A stretch of DNA of 64,000 nt, taken from positions 30,464,001 to 30,528,000 of the forward strand of contig NC_046681.1 in assembly GCF_009870125.1 (NCBI RefSeq). The letters run 5' to 3'. Position 1 is the first letter of the stretch. Every line of letters starts with the position of its first letter. Position numbers and translations under genes: made by a program. The notes under the pieces are model-generated. The model had not been told where the DNA came from and searched no databases. It worked only from the letters and a program-made list of their open reading frames with translations. Shown here one piece after another: positions 37,401-51,269 of this stretch. The DNA comes from Drosophila pseudoobscura (taxonomy: Eukaryota; Arthropoda; Insecta; Diptera; Drosophilidae).

Positions 37401-40400
37401 CCGTTGCAAACTATTTAAGGTTTTCATGATAATATTTTAATGGTTTCGTTAAAATGGTGTCCGTCAGAAGGCGATCATAGGTTGACACACATGAAACCCC
37501 TTTTCATGTGCTCAACCGTTAAATGTCCCCGACCTTGAAAACTTCCCTATTACTTCTTTTATAAAAAGCTTATGGCCTGGTAAGCCTACATGTCAACACA
37601 TACACTGGCACTCCGTCTACGTCTACACATGCAGGCCGCATTTATTAGGGCCTTCATTGTGCTTTGTTCGGAGTACGTATCTATTGTGTTTTCAGGGGTC
37701 GATTAACGTATGGGAGTGTTGCACTTCAACAACAACAAAATATACCCATAATAATGGTCCCGTTAATTGAAAAAATCATTGTGGAATGGTAAAAATGGCC
37801 TGGAAAAAGCTTAATTAAAATGTACGTACGTACATTCGTGTTCGTGAACGTTAATACGAAATTCAACGCATTAAACCATACTCTTGATGTGAGTGACAAA
37901 TCAAAAATGGTAAGTCGGTGGCAGTTACACTTCACTGAAAACTGTAGAGTGATAAAATAAAGCTACCCTACAAGGTCTTGCATTTGGTGCCTGATCCCAG
38001 TCCTCATTTAAAAGGACACAGTGCCTTAGCCAAAATAAAAACCGATGGAGAGGGATACCAAGATCCGACAAGATTTTATGTTTGCCTTCGCCATTTCACA
38101 GTCCCCTTACTAACTTTTTCATGCGTCATTCGATTTGTATAATTTTGGCCAGCAGATCGGTGGATGTTTAGTGCTGTTGGTTGCCTTTGACTTAGATGCT
38201 TGGCGCATGCCGCAGGTACTTTATTTTACTTGCCCTTGTCAATACGGTTCGACTTTGACTACTTGTATTCCAATTTATTGCAGCCGTTAACGCTCCAGTG
38301 ATACGCAAAATCCATGAAATTGATCGGCGTACATACACAAGAGCGCTATAAGCTTTTATGGAGCATATTGAAAGTAATTTTCGGCCAAATTCCTCAACAT
38401 TGGGTACGCATGTTGCTTGCCTTTCTAATACATATAAAGTAAATTAATGAGGCCTTTTCAAAAATACAGTAATACATAGACACTCTTATAAACGTGAGGA
38501 AACAAGAAAACATGCTGACACCTGCCAATCCAAAAAAAGACAAGCACACATGGTGGCTGGGAAATGGATATACATACATAGATATGTATGTATGTACAAA
38601 CATATGTACATGTGTACATAACAAACCAATTTTCTACTATCCCGAAAATTTGACATGTCGCAAATAGTGCATTTTGGAAAGTTCCATGACAGGAATTTTT
38701 GGCTATGTACACATTCCAGTCTCAGCTGCAGCAATAAACAAAATGAAATTCTGATTTTGTTGTGCAACAACAACAGCAACAGCAACGTGAATGCAACGCC
38801 AAAACAAAGGTAGCGAGAAGTAACTTGTTGACCTTCCCGTTCTCTACAACTTGGCGTGACGGTGTCGCAACACCCGTCAAATCAGTACTGGGTGGCTGCT
38901 CTGTGCTACAATTCCCGCTTTGTGGACACACAAGAAACGAAGACGGAGATAGTGAGGCGGAGGGTGCAGGTGCTGAAAGCAACTTAAGCAGAGCGAAAAT
39001 GCTGGTGTCTAGAACAAATTACAAGAGGCTAGTACCGGACTTTGCTGATCGGTTGACCAAAAACACTACGAACCACGCCTTATTTTATTCAAGCAACTAC
39101 GAGCAGCAGTTAATATCATATAAGTTCTCTGTGATCATCAAGGTGAGCTCTTGTTTTTGCGCTGATCGACTTTTAAGTTTTTGGTTTGTTGGATTCAGAA
39201 ATAATTATACAAATGATTTTTCACTTTCGAAAATAAGAATAATTGATCGTAACCAAAGGCGTCATTCCCGTCAAAGCTCTTGTTGTCGAAATTGGAATGT
39301 TCTCTGGCTGCGTCCCTCAAACAATGGAGCTAACTATATCCTCGTTTTGCATTTGTGATTTTTTTTAAACTAAGCCATTTGCAAACACTGACCAAAGTGG
39401 GAGTGGCAGACGAAGCTGGCTCATACGTACGTACTCGTTCTTCATTCGTCTCACCCGTTTTATATACGAGTTCTATGTTTTTAAAGTAATTATCTTTAAC
39501 CAGACCAGTTATGCTTGTAGTTGCTGGAAAACGGCTATCTACATTCACATAAATTTCACAAACTGCTTAACTAATAGATTAATTATGAAATGTAGAAGGT
39601 ATTAAGGTAAGTATTAAGACAATAATTATATTGCAAGCATATGCGAGAAGTCCGCTGGATGCACCAACAGCTCTATTAATGTTTTCTTGCACATATGTAT
39701 GTATGTATACCTGTTTGGGCGTTTTAAAAATTACATGCTAGTCGTTCTAGATGTGAACACTCCATACTCTTTACTCTGTACTCTGGTTGGTAGCCACTTT
39801 TTGATAATAATATCACACTCTACCGCACCAAGTTAAGAAACAGCGAGCGTAGGTTAAATAAACCGGATTTGAATGACAAACTGTAGCCGTACTCTACTAC
39901 ACGGCTCAGACTTCAGAACTACCATTTCGATATCAACTGGCAAAAGCATATAAATCTCAAGGTCGTTTCGCCAGCAAGACAATTACCAACCTGGAAATCA
40001 ACAACTGGGCTACTAGCGGGCCCTCTTTAACTGCCACCAGGATCCAGTTCCGCTTAATCGGGAGTCGACTCGCAATGCGGAAGAAACTTACGCTGCTGAT
40101 TCTTGGCAGAACCTTATTGCGTCAATCTACTTCCTTAACTTTCGACAGCAAGCGAGGGCTAGGCCGAGGGAAACGGAGTCTCATACAGAGACTGGCATAA
40201 CTGTATAACTGGCATTACACATGCACCCGCAATGGACAAGTTCAAGTGCGTGGCCTGACCAATTGCGATGCGTACAATGCGTGATTTACGGGTTTGGAGA
40301 ACAAACTTATCTGTTGTGGCTTGGCTTTGTCTGTGGCAATTTGACGTGCTTTCGAATTGCACACAATACAAGGGCTGCAATGCATTACAAAATCAGTTAG

Positions 40401-43400
40401 CTAATGCTCATGCCTTCTGACTATAACGAATGGGCATTAGCTGGGCTGTCTGTCTGCAAAGCTGCTCCGCCCACAATTGTGAGATCGGGGGTCTACATTC
40501 TGCTCCAAATTGTTCCGCAAGGCAAGCGACGGGACGCGACACAACTCTTTCTCTTATTGTCGGTTTGTAGTTGTTCGTTCATGTTTGGGTCACTCTACCC
40601 GAGTACCCATGTACCCATGTCTACGCGGTATTCACTTCATCACTGTAACTCGTAACCTGAAACAAATTGTAAATCAAATTACTTGAATGTTTTGTTTTGC
40701 TCTGTGTGTGGTAATATCCAATTGCTTTGATTTAACCGGGAGCACTTGGAGAGGTCATGGTGTCATAAAAGTTGTCTCTCTCCTTTCTCTCTCTGTTGAC
40801 TTCGTAACCCGTACTCAAGTAAGAAACCATGAGCTCTGTGTATGGCTGACTAATTGTTGATATTATATTATAGGAAGTTGGTTGGCATTGCATGAATTCC
40901 ACGTGTCAAGTCAAAGAGAGGATATGGCAATATACTTACGGATCAATCAATTTTTTAGTCTCTGAAATATAGTTACTTAAATCCTTGTCGAGTATTAAAA
41001 AAATGTACCTTTCCCATTTAAAAATGTCCAAATTTATTTACATAATCTTCAAACAAAACCAACCCCGCAAAACTGACTACCCCACGCCTCTATCCGGTGG
41101 GTCTGTGGTCACACAGCGCTACATTTGGAGCAAATTCGTGAACACCACGACAGCAGGCGCGAAAGGCAGCGCACGATCTATAGGCTGCCTGTGGACAGAC
41201 CAAACCAAATAGACAGACGCATGGCCAGCTAGTCATGTCTTTCGAGAAACTTTTAAGCAGATTAATTACCAACTTTTGGGCACGGTTCAACAGGCGGATC
41301 TCTGAACAACGTAAAATTTAACTCAATATGGAAAGTACCATACTCTGTACAGTTTAATGTTCTTATATCAAAGATTTATCTTAGAAATTTGATAATTTGA
41401 GCGCAGTAGGTTGTTTCCGGTGCTTTCTGTAGCCAATGTATGGGTAAAGGCATTGCGAGATGTATTATTCTCAATCGAGCAATTGAAGTACCCTCGTGGC
41501 ATTTAATGAGGAGACGAGCTTACTGAAATTATAGTTCCAAGGAGGCGTGTTTTGTTTATGACTCGAGTAACATGAGGCGCATTCATGGGGAATTTCCATC
41601 CCCCATGCCCCACCTTGCAGTCCAAACGAATAAGTGCGCGCCTTGTGCCAAATTTCAGATTTCAGATCGTATCAAATGGATTGCAATTGTTTTGAGTTTA
41701 TGATTCAATTGATGATACATTATGTCAAACTATCTTTGACATGCAAAGGTGCGGTCTTTGCCCGTCCATTTGCAATCCCTTTATAGCAGTATCTATGTAC
41801 GAATCACAGAGCAATGGCAACCATCAGCCTATGCAAACTATTTTTCACAATGCATTCTCCGCACCCACCTCTACTATGAATTCATTGCACTAAGCACCAT
41901 TCATACTCACTCGAGATGATGTTAGCGGCAGCGCGAGTTGCCGAGAACGTACTTCTACAATTCGAAGGCTGAAAGCCAAAATATATACGTACATATGTAT
42001 ATGATACCCACACTATCATATAGCTATATATTTGGCAATTTGCAGCGGCGTGATAAATTTACATGCTATCTACATTCGTACTAGATATCATTTTAAAAAT
42101 GGAATGAAAGCATACTTTTGGGGCTATATTTTTATATATATATGTGGATATGCACAATGTACTGTACTGGAGTTTAATCTTTGAATATGCGTTTCAGTGA
42201 GCACGCTGCGTCTATAGTATGCCATTCTCTACTCTGCCTGTAGGGTCGAAAATGGTGTTGGGTTCTTGGATTGGGTTGCGACTACCCGGAGCCGACAGGA
42301 ACGTGCCCAGCCTCGTACTCGATTCGGGAAACCAAATCCTCGTGATTTGGAGCAGGTTCGGAATCAGTTTCTGTCTCCTGGGTCTGCAAGACCAGTCTGT
42401 TAGAGAGGTGAGCTGATTTGGACTAGCCGATTTAAATACTGTACGAGCTGCTTTTCGGAAATATATCCATCTTTAGTTTCTAGTCTCCTCAAGGTATCTT
42501 TTTAAAATATTCTTACAGAGTCGTGGGATACTTACTTACTTAAATGTATGCACATATTCATATGTTAATAGAGAAATGTGCAAAAACTCGCATTGGAGCG
42601 AACAAAGCAGAAGCAGAAGTGAAATAATATAAATATGTGGATACACACATACATATGTACATATCTAACTATGTATGTATGTATGCTTTTACCAGAGTAG
42701 ACACTTTTTAAGTGAACACATCCATGCACACGATCCACCATGTTGATATGAGACACTCCGTGCTATAAATCAATTTCTGCAAATCAGATGGGCTGAAGCG
42801 CAATCCCTTTCATGTTCCTTCTTCTTCACTACAGCAGTGTTTATTATTCTGTCTTAAAGAAGTTAACAGATTCCATGGTTTGTGTTTCTGTTTTCAATCT
42901 ACGTGCTTTATTTGGTTTAACTGGCTTCTCTAATCATATTAGTTGAAGGAGTTACATAATATTAATTGATCCCAAGGCTTTCGGCGCTTAGATCATATAT
43001 TCTTCTTTGCAAAAGCAGTGAGTTTTGTACTGGGAGGTGGTATTGTGACGCAGTATTGAGGGAGTATTGGAAAGGACGGGCTTGAGACGCGTGTGTCGCC
43101 ACTAGAGAAACCGAACCAATCTTTGCATACACCAGTGTGCCAGAGTGTCACTTCTCTAAAGAGATGAGAGAGAATGTTCGTACCTCAAGCGCTGTCATCC
43201 GTATCTTCTGGGAATGGTGGTTAATACTGTTCAGTTCCCATTAAAGTGTCAGCCACCCACTAAATCCTTATGGAGAGCTCGTTTTGACCGAGGATGGTAT
43301 TTTTGCTTCCATGCTTCCCTGCCGTGTATATTTACATACATATATGTACATTTATTCAAATATGGCCACTTTATTTCATTGATGGTGCTATGTTCTTTTA

Positions 43401-45051
43401 GTTATGCGATTTCAGCATGCGTTAACATTAAAAAAAAGTTTATAAAATAAATAACAAACAGATATTGCATACCTTGCGGCGAAGGGATGCATATGCATTT
43501 GTTCATAGCTCTGTGTGTATACAAATAGGCAGTAAATACCCATATATATTAGCTGTACCTAAACCCGCGTTTGACATAGTGGAGTTCTTATACTTATAGT
43601 ATGAAAAAAAAGGAAAGAATATTTTTTAACAGTGAAAATCGTAAACACAAGGTATTGCTCAGAAATGTATGTTATAAATGGTTCCCATAGATATTATGTA
43701 ACCGAAAATATCTATCTATGATCATATAATCTATATAGATAAATTTGAAACAAAGGAAAACGTTTGCCTACTTTTTTGTTTTATATTAAAATAGCGACTA
43801 AATGGGTTCTTTCGATATTAATTTATATTTCAGAGATCCTAAAATACTTTCTTATTACCCGCCCGGCCCTTTTTGATGATAATTGCATACATTAACTTTA
43901 AATAATTCAAAAGTTTTTACATATGTATGTACATATGAATTCTCTGCATAATACACGAATAGAAAAACGAAAGGAAATATACAACGATAACGAAAAGAAA
44001 TAGCAACAAAAGGAATGAAAGATCAGAAGCACCAAAGCATAATACGACAAATACCCACACGTATGCATGTACTCTCACGCGCCAGACGAACACACACACA
44101 CATGAACAAAGCAACAACTAGTTTTGGTAAAGAAGAGAGAACATTCGACTCGAATCTTCGATATCCATTGGTTTCACAAACAAGTGCACATATTTAATAC
44201 CTAGTATACAAGCTAAACAGAATCTCTCTCCATCAAGTGCTTCACATCCTCAGTGACATAATTTTAACAAACATTATCTGCCCAGTCCGCCCCTGGTACT
44301 GGCAGAAAGAAAAGCCAACCAAAATTCATGCATATACCCTGGTATATGCACACAGGCACAAACATTGAGGCCACACGGACAGAGCGGAAAACTGGCTGTG
44401 CGCCATCAAACAGACTGAATACCAGGCGTTCACATACACCACTGCACAAAAAAAAGAAACAAAAAATTCGTGTAAATGTGTAATATAAGCAACAGCAACA
44501 GCGACGTGAGAGTACAGTAAACCGTCGCAGCGCGCGTGTGTGCGTGAAAGAATGCATATGTATGGGAGGGTGGAGAGTGTAATAGCAAACAGCAACGTTT
44601 ATTTCGTTCATTTTTATTTTGTTGGCTCGTGTGAACGCAAGTGTTGGTGAAATCGTGTGGCAAAAGTCAATTTGAAGCTGGAAAATTTACCTTATAGACC
44701 GCAGTGGCCTTATAAGAACATTGTAAAGAAAACGAACCACGCGCTGAAAACATTTAAACAATATATTTGAGAAAGAAAAGTTATTTTTCGACCAAAAACA
44801 TAGCATAGCGAGTGCGGATAACGTCAAAAGAAGAAAGCAAAATGTGAGTTTGAGAGAGCAAGATCAGTTGCTCTCTTCTCTTGCCGCTTTCAATGTGGAT
44901 AAATACAGTTTGTTATTGTTCGCGCGCGACTTTCACGAAATTGTAATTGTAAAAATGTTATAAAAATATAGTTTGCAAGGCGAGCGACCCATGGCAGTGT
45001 GCGTGCATTGAATTCGGCATAAATATTGAGACATTTTAGTAAATTGTTAAA
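34459..45051. other. Cda5 5' flank / dbr upstream region
   Basis: About 10.6 kb separate the Cda5 start codon (minus) from the dbr start codon (plus). No open frame here has a recognisable domain. The longest is 38762-39358 (plus, 198 codons, begins in a polyQ-like repeat). In D. melanogaster, as I recall, Cda5 transcription begins close to dbr. This interval could therefore hold non-coding Cda5 first exons and introns; a minus-strand donor-like site (CTATAAG|GTAAAT) sits at 44685-44691. Promoters cannot be fixed from sequence alone. Confidence 0.5.
34627..34668. repeat. CAGCAA repeat just upstream of the Cda5 start exon
   Basis: Tandem CAGCAA/CAACAG units lie 170-210 bp upstream (minus-strand sense) of the Cda5 ATG, probably in 5' UTR or promoter-proximal DNA. 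Confidence 0.75.
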
Positions 45052-48000
45052 ATGGATGCACAGTTTGAGCACTTGTGTCGTATTTGTGCGGCCAACACTA
45101 AGAGCAAAAACAACTCTGTGGTCGAAAGTGTTTTCATATTCAAGACCCAAGGTTTAAAGGATAAAATATCGCGTCATCTATACCTAAACGTAAGTAAATA
45201 TATAATCCTTGAGGTATTGCAATTATGCTCTATGCACAGAATGTTTTTGCAAACCGGACCGCGGTATGGCATTTTTAGTGTGTATCGGCAAAAAAAATAC
45301 TAAATTTTGTATGCTTCATCCCTGGTAGTGTCTAGCCTCGCGCCCATTTGAAATTGAAGAATTTGAAAATGGTAATACATAGTATAAAAAGAAATTTATG
45401 TTTGCACGACTATAACCAGATCCGTTACTGCAGAATTTAGAGTCCATTGCAAAGATAGATTTATTTATATCTCGCGACTTAAGAAGAGTCGCATTCCCAA
45501 AACAAAGCTTAACAAATATGACATTCTCGCAAACAAAACGAGAAAAAAATCGTAAAAGCTTCTAAGTATAACAACGGAAAATGTATTTGTGCAAAACTGC
45601 AAATGCTGCATGTAATACGTATATTTATGTGTGTAATAGTCGATCAAAATTGGCAAAAAAAAATTGAAAATAGTGGCTGTGGTAGCGAAAAAGCGTCCAT
45701 GTACAGGTGCACGACACATTAAACCTGTTGATATGGGATTATAATAATGGCAAATTTGTATTGTTTATTCATCCTTCAATCTTTTTAGGTAGCTGAGGAG
45801 GATCCACTGCCCAAGGTACTCTGCAAATCCTGCTATCGGCAGGTGGAGGCAACATCGTCACTCTCGAATATAGCAAAGCACACACAACTTGTGTTTCGGG
45901 ACTTTTTACTAAGCACAGTGGTAAAACTAATCAGTCTTTTTAATTAAGAAACCATTAAGCTTAGATATCATTAAATCTTTCAGCCAAAAAATGATCGCGA
46001 AGCAACGGCAGCACGGCTTGACATGCCAATGGAGCAGACAGTTAGAAAAAACGTGGAAAAGCATTCGGTGCCTGATGAATTCCGTCCGATTTTTCTGACT
46101 CGTGGACCAGAAACCACCATCACTGTATCAATGCCCCAGGCGGGCACTCAAGAAGAGGATGACATCGTGGGCGATAGAGTGAAGGAGATCCACCACGAGA
46201 CGCGAAGGGAGCATGCCCTACCAGTGGCATCTTCCAGCTATAGTAATAGCATGGCTGGCATAAGTACAGGGACAAGCAATAATATACCAAGGCGGCGCAG
46301 CAGCGTTTTTGTTGATACGCGTTACGGTTCGGCACCGATGTCGATAGCACAGCGGTCGATGCAGTGTCCTCCATCCTTAGCTCCCCTTCATTCCGATGTG
46401 AGGGCTTTGAAAACATCGAAAAGCATCCCGGAAAAGAAACATTCGCCGGCAGGCGTGATTAACTTTATTCAGACGCATGGACGCGTTACGGGCAACGCAC
46501 CTACTTTCAGTAGTAGTAGCACCAAAAAGGATTCCGGACAAAACTCCAACGGAACGGATACCAGAAATCCTCAAGCTTCCGTGCAGGCTTCACCCTCTCC
46601 CAGTAGTGTCGGCATTCCTAATCTTCCCAATAGCGTGCTGCAGCAAAAACGGAGAAATCTCAAAAATGCATTGAACAATATAAAAGCCATACACAGTGGA
46701 CAGGTATCATTGCTGAAATCGGCTCAAAGTCGACAACCAGTTGCCAATCTTAGACCATTGGTCACCACTACAGTAGTGCCACACCGATCCCTGTATGGAT
46801 GTGAGCCATGCGTCGAAGAAGCACTGCCGGAGCACATTATTATAGCGGCACCCAAGAAAAAAAAGGATGATGTCCACCACATGGTCCAAAAGGGGCCATC
46901 AAAACTTAAAAAGATAGTTTCAAGCCCAACCAAATCTGCCCCTGTCACACTCGACTTAACGTTAGCACCGACCGGTCCACAAAGTTCTGGCCCATCGCCA
47001 TCGATGTCTAATGTAAATAGCCTTACGGATGCCATTTCATTGGGAAGTGTTATTCGGGATCCTGACTTGTTAAGGCTTATTCTAAAAGCACTCAAATGGC
47101 CAGTCTCAGACGGAAATTGTGAAGAGCAAATGACTCGTTTAAAGAGCTCAAAGTTTGCCGGTATTATGTCTGACAACAATCTCTTGCAAGACACTGATCT
47201 CACGCAGTTGCTCGGCCCGTATTTGGCTCCTATGCTGGCGGTGGTGCAAAACCACGAAAATCAGTCGTCTACATCCCTTTTCGCATCGAACTCGTTGACT
47301 TCACCGGCGGTAAACGAGGTTATAAACATAGCTGACTTATCAAGCTCGATTCCATATAAATTACCTCCGGAAACGTCAGTTCAATTAGTGCCATCTAGTC
47401 CCACCGATCAGGAACCACCACAATTACGGCTCATAAAGACAGTCCCCTCCGTAAAGCGCCCACAACGAAAGATGCGCGCCCGCGAATTTGTTTCTGGAAA
47501 GCCGCACACTGACACTGCAGCCGCCACATCGAATGCGGAACGTGTTACCAACGAGCTACTAAACATCAACTCTATGCTAATGTCACAATTCAGATCTAAT
47601 CCAGCCGATGCGCTTAACGAAGCGCTTATTTCAATGCTTAAGGAACAACAGGAATCAAAAGACCAATATAAAAGCCACCGTCGTCGTAGTGCATCCAGCA
47701 GTAATCTAAATTTGGAAGATATTGTGCTAGTCGAACCGCAACCGGCCCTAGAGGGCGTTCAAACTGTTTCTGACATCAGCGAGGTAGACGACCTAAGCCC
47801 GCAACCCCAAGAACCTTTGATAACACGCCCAATTGTAAAGAGGCGCAAGACCGTCACTCCGTTATCCGAACTGCCTGAAATCATAGTGCCTAATGAGGAA
47901 GAACCCCTGACTCTCATAAAAGGGAATGAAACCAGTGCTGCAACAGGGCCTACTATTTCTAAGAATACAGAAGAGGATACAAATAAAGATGGGAAATCGC

Positions 48001-48861
48001 CAAGTCCTCAAGAGCCATTAGAATTGTCACAAGCACCCACTAGTACCGTCCCTGAAGCCAAAAACAATGACGATATTACACCCAACGCTCAGGAACAACC
48101 TGAGGCAACAACTGATGCCGCTGCAGGTATTTTCAATGATATCGAAGGTGTCGGCAAAACAGGAATTCGCAAATCAGATGTCAAGTCTGCTCTTGGTCAA
48201 AAATTGTTAGAGGCCATTGGTCTACCCCAGAATAGCGATTTGCCACCGGAGAGTTCACGAGATACTGTCCGAAGCGCACTAAAACGTTCTTTGAAAAAGG
48301 CCCAGGAGCAACAGCAACAATTGAAGCGAGTCAAGCAGGAAGAGCCAGTGAAACAATTGGCAGACTCAACCACCAAGCCGAGTGCTTCCGAATCAGCTGA
48401 GGAGCATAAAAAGGCCATAGCGGAACGAGAGCTTGCGCTACTGAAACGTAGATCTAAAGTATCTGAAGAAAGAAAACCATCACTGAAAGAGTGAGTGCCC
48501 TAGTTATATTATAAACATACAAATAACTTGTTTTTTTCTTTTTAGTGAAAAATCTGAACGTACAGATGTTAGCTCTTCCTCGTCGCGGAATCGTAGAAAT
48601 CGCAAATCCAAGACCGACGTATTAGTGGAAGACTCAGCGGATGAAGAAAAGAAACCCGAGCGATGGGATGAGGATGATGACTTGCCGTTGAAAACGGAAG
48701 GGGAGAAAGCCTTAGAAAGGAGCGGCAGCAGTAGCAGCAGTCGCCCCGCACGCACCAGCAAGACTATGTCCAAGTATTATAAGGGACCTAGCGGTGACAA
48801 AACATTATCGTCCCTGAAATCACAACACTCAATGGGTACACGGTCGACACGGCAACGTTGA
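45052..48861 (+). CDS. dbr: debra (dbr): ZAD-domain protein without C2H2 fingers
   Basis: Four coding exons, 45052-45189, 45789-45920, 45984-48490 and 48546-48861, join in phase (0, 0, 2) to about 1030 aa. Residues about 7-85 form a ZAD (zinc-finger-associated domain). Its zinc ligands are the pairs C9-x2-C12 in exon 1 and C58-x2-C61 in exon 2. The rest is long, polar and apparently disordered, with basic nuclear-localisation-like clusters (KKKKDD; RNRRNRK near the C-terminus) and Ser-rich tails. There is no C2H2 zinc-finger array. Debra in D. melanogaster is reported to act with the F-box protein Slimb in ubiquitination and lysosomal degradation of the Hedgehog effector Ci; that function is family knowledge, not visible here. 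The ATG has a good context (AAAATGG). Gene order supports the name. Confidence 0.85.
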
Positions 48862-49707
48862 GATGTTTGAAATACACGACTCGCTTACCTTTCACGTATC
48901 AAATACGACAATATATTTTTGGACAAATATTGTATATATTTAAGACGCATTTTCATGCAAAAATGTCGATGTGTTTAATGTACACGCGAATACATTAACT
49001 ATGTTATAGTATATAGCAGTTATTTGTGCAGCTGAAGCTTATTAGCCGTAATGGTGCGAAAATAGTTAAACTATTTGAAAATTTCAAGGAATATATACAC
49101 TGAGTTGGACCAGTATGTAAAATGGCACTTCTCTTTATGCTTAAAGATCATATTTGATACTTCCTAATGATTTGGTCCGTATTAAGTACTTTTAGTAATT
49201 TTGCAACATCTTATCTTTTATCCCAATAAGGGTTTTTTGTACATACATATACATATATATATGTAAATATTCTAACATAGAAAATGCTTAACGTAAACTA
49301 CTATTATGCAATTCATTTCTTGGAACAAGAAAATTGAAGGGAGTGCTGGATAGCCGCTTTTGTCAAATTGTTTCTTTTCACTTACAATCATTGAACAATA
49401 CCATCTATAAAACAGAAGATCAAACCTCCATTCATAATCAGCTCTTAATAGTATGCATATGTATGTAAGTCATCAGCTATTGCGAAGTCTACTCTTACGT
49501 TGCTTAGTTTTACCTCTAAATAACCATTCAGATTTTGTTTAATAACATAATAACCCCAGCAATCACTATTTTCGCGAAATAAATATTAAACATTTATTTG
49601 TATTATGCGATAATTATGTATTATAAAATTTAAAATTGAAACAAGTAATATGGATTTGTTGACAACTATATAATTTGAAACGAAACGAATCGAATCGAGT
49701 TTTAAAA

Positions 49708-50841
49708 AAAACGAGGGGGAACGTTGTGAGTTGCTGCGGACACCGCAACTCTAGAGTTATACCCGATACTAAGTCAGTATGGCTCTCCTCCGGCAGACGC
49801 CGCTAATATTAAACGACACGACAAAGAGTGCGTGCGAGAGAGACAGAAAATCAGTCTGAGCGTGACGTCGGGCGCTGCGTAGCCACTGCAAATTGATTTG
49901 TTCCTTTTGGCTAAAAAAATGGTCTGATCTGATCCAGATTCAGCAATCTGATAGATATGGTCATTATCTATGATTCTGCGTTTTTAGTTTTCTCAAATCT
50001 GCAATATTGTGGATGCAACAGATTTTCGTTCTTTGTGGGGGCGGATGGGGGTGGGGCGAAATTCTGAGATATACGTTTTATAGTGACATCTTAAAGGAGG
50101 GTGTGTACCAAATTTGGTTACTCTAGCCTTAATAGTCTCTGAGATTTGTGGTTGCCTCAGATTTTCGTCCTTTGCGGGGGCGGAAGGGGGTGTGGCGAAA
50201 TTTGGACAGGAAACGGTCAAGGTCCGATATCACAGGAGTGTGGATACCAAATTTGGTTGCTCTGGCTTTTATAGGTTCTGAGATCCTTGAACTCACATTT
50301 TGCAATTGGCAAAACCGACCATGAAACCTGTGTGTTAGAGTGAGACAGAGCGAGAAAGAGTGAAATTGTTTTCGTGATTCTGGCTGTAATAATTATACGA
50401 TCTGGTTCAGATTTTGCACTCTAGAAGATATAGTCGTCTTCTACGATTCTGCGTTTTTAGTTTTCTCGTATCGTCGAAATTGTGGATGCCACAGATTTTC
50501 GCCCTTTGTGGGGGCGGAAGTGGGCGGGGCAAAGTTTTGAAATATTTTTGGAGCAGTGACATATCACAGAAGTCTGGATCCAAAACATCGTTGCTCTAGC
50601 TCTTATAGTCTTTGAGCATTAGGCGCTGAAGGGGACGGACAGACGGACAGACGGACAGACGGACAGACGGACAGACGGACGGACGGACAGACAGACAGGG
50701 CTCAATCGACTCGGCTATTGATGCTGATTAAGAATATATATACTTTATAGGGTCGGAAACGATTCCTTCTGGACGTTACACACATCCACTTTTACCACAA
50801 ATCTAATATACCCCAATACTCATTTTGAGTATCGGGTATAA
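49708..50841 (+). mobile_element. DINE-1/Helitron-like non-autonomous repeat, copy 1
   Basis: A roughly 1.13-kb unit that recurs in opposite orientation at 55297-56373. It begins ACGAGGGGGAACGTTG and soon has an imperfect hairpin (GAGTTGC...GCAACTC, 49729-49752). A 14-bp subterminal sequence TTATACCCGATACT (49757-49770) is matched by its inverted copy at 50828-50841. Just inside the right end is a small stem (ATACTCA/TGAGTAT). An internal GACGGACA array is typical of DINE-1/Helentron-type elements. It encodes no transposase; its short ORFs (e.g. 50414-50599) are shared with copy 2 because the DNA is repeated, not because they are genes. The family name is from general resemblance. Confidence 0.75.
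50632..50698. repeat. GACGGACA microsatellite inside repeat copy 1
   Basis: Seven or eight GACGGACA/GACAGACG units. Copy 2 has only a few (55440-55458, complement), so this array differs in length between the two copies. Confidence 0.85.
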
Positions 50842-51269
50842 AAAATAAAGATTCTATATACTATACTCGTACACACGGGCACAGGTTGTCTTGTCTGAGT
50901 CAGTTGATGACAACAAGCAAAGCAAAACATCAGTTGAATATGTCTCGCGTTGTGCGGCGGTTGTTCCTACAGAGCGGTGCTAGCAGGTGAATGGTGCTTC
51001 CTTCAGCAAAGGAAGATGAACGACCCGCACTGGCAGTGTGACGCCGCCAATATTTTAAAAATAAATTTTTTGTTTCAAAAGAAAACATGTACATATGTAC
51101 ACTATGTACATAACCATAGGCAAGATTTAAACACCGTTATCGTAAAATTTATTTTATCCCGATCTCATTAACTGATAATGGCTGTGATTGATAAAAAACC
51201 TACATCCATATGTTCTCTGTTTACATTTGTTTGATAGTGTCGTCTTATAATTAATGATGAATTGCTGCT

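Larger units (their letters stand above)
48862..51269. other. dbr-galectin intergenic region
   Basis: It probably holds the dbr 3' UTR (a possible AATAAA polyadenylation signal is at 49578-49583), then a 1.1-kb dispersed repeat (49708-50841), then about 430 bp leading to the galectin start codon. I see no other gene. Confidence 0.6.

Noticed and set aside
50414..50599. 61-codon frame repeated almost identically at 55491-55676 (minus)
   Set aside because: Shared because both lie in copies of the same dispersed repeat; not evidence of a conserved protein.
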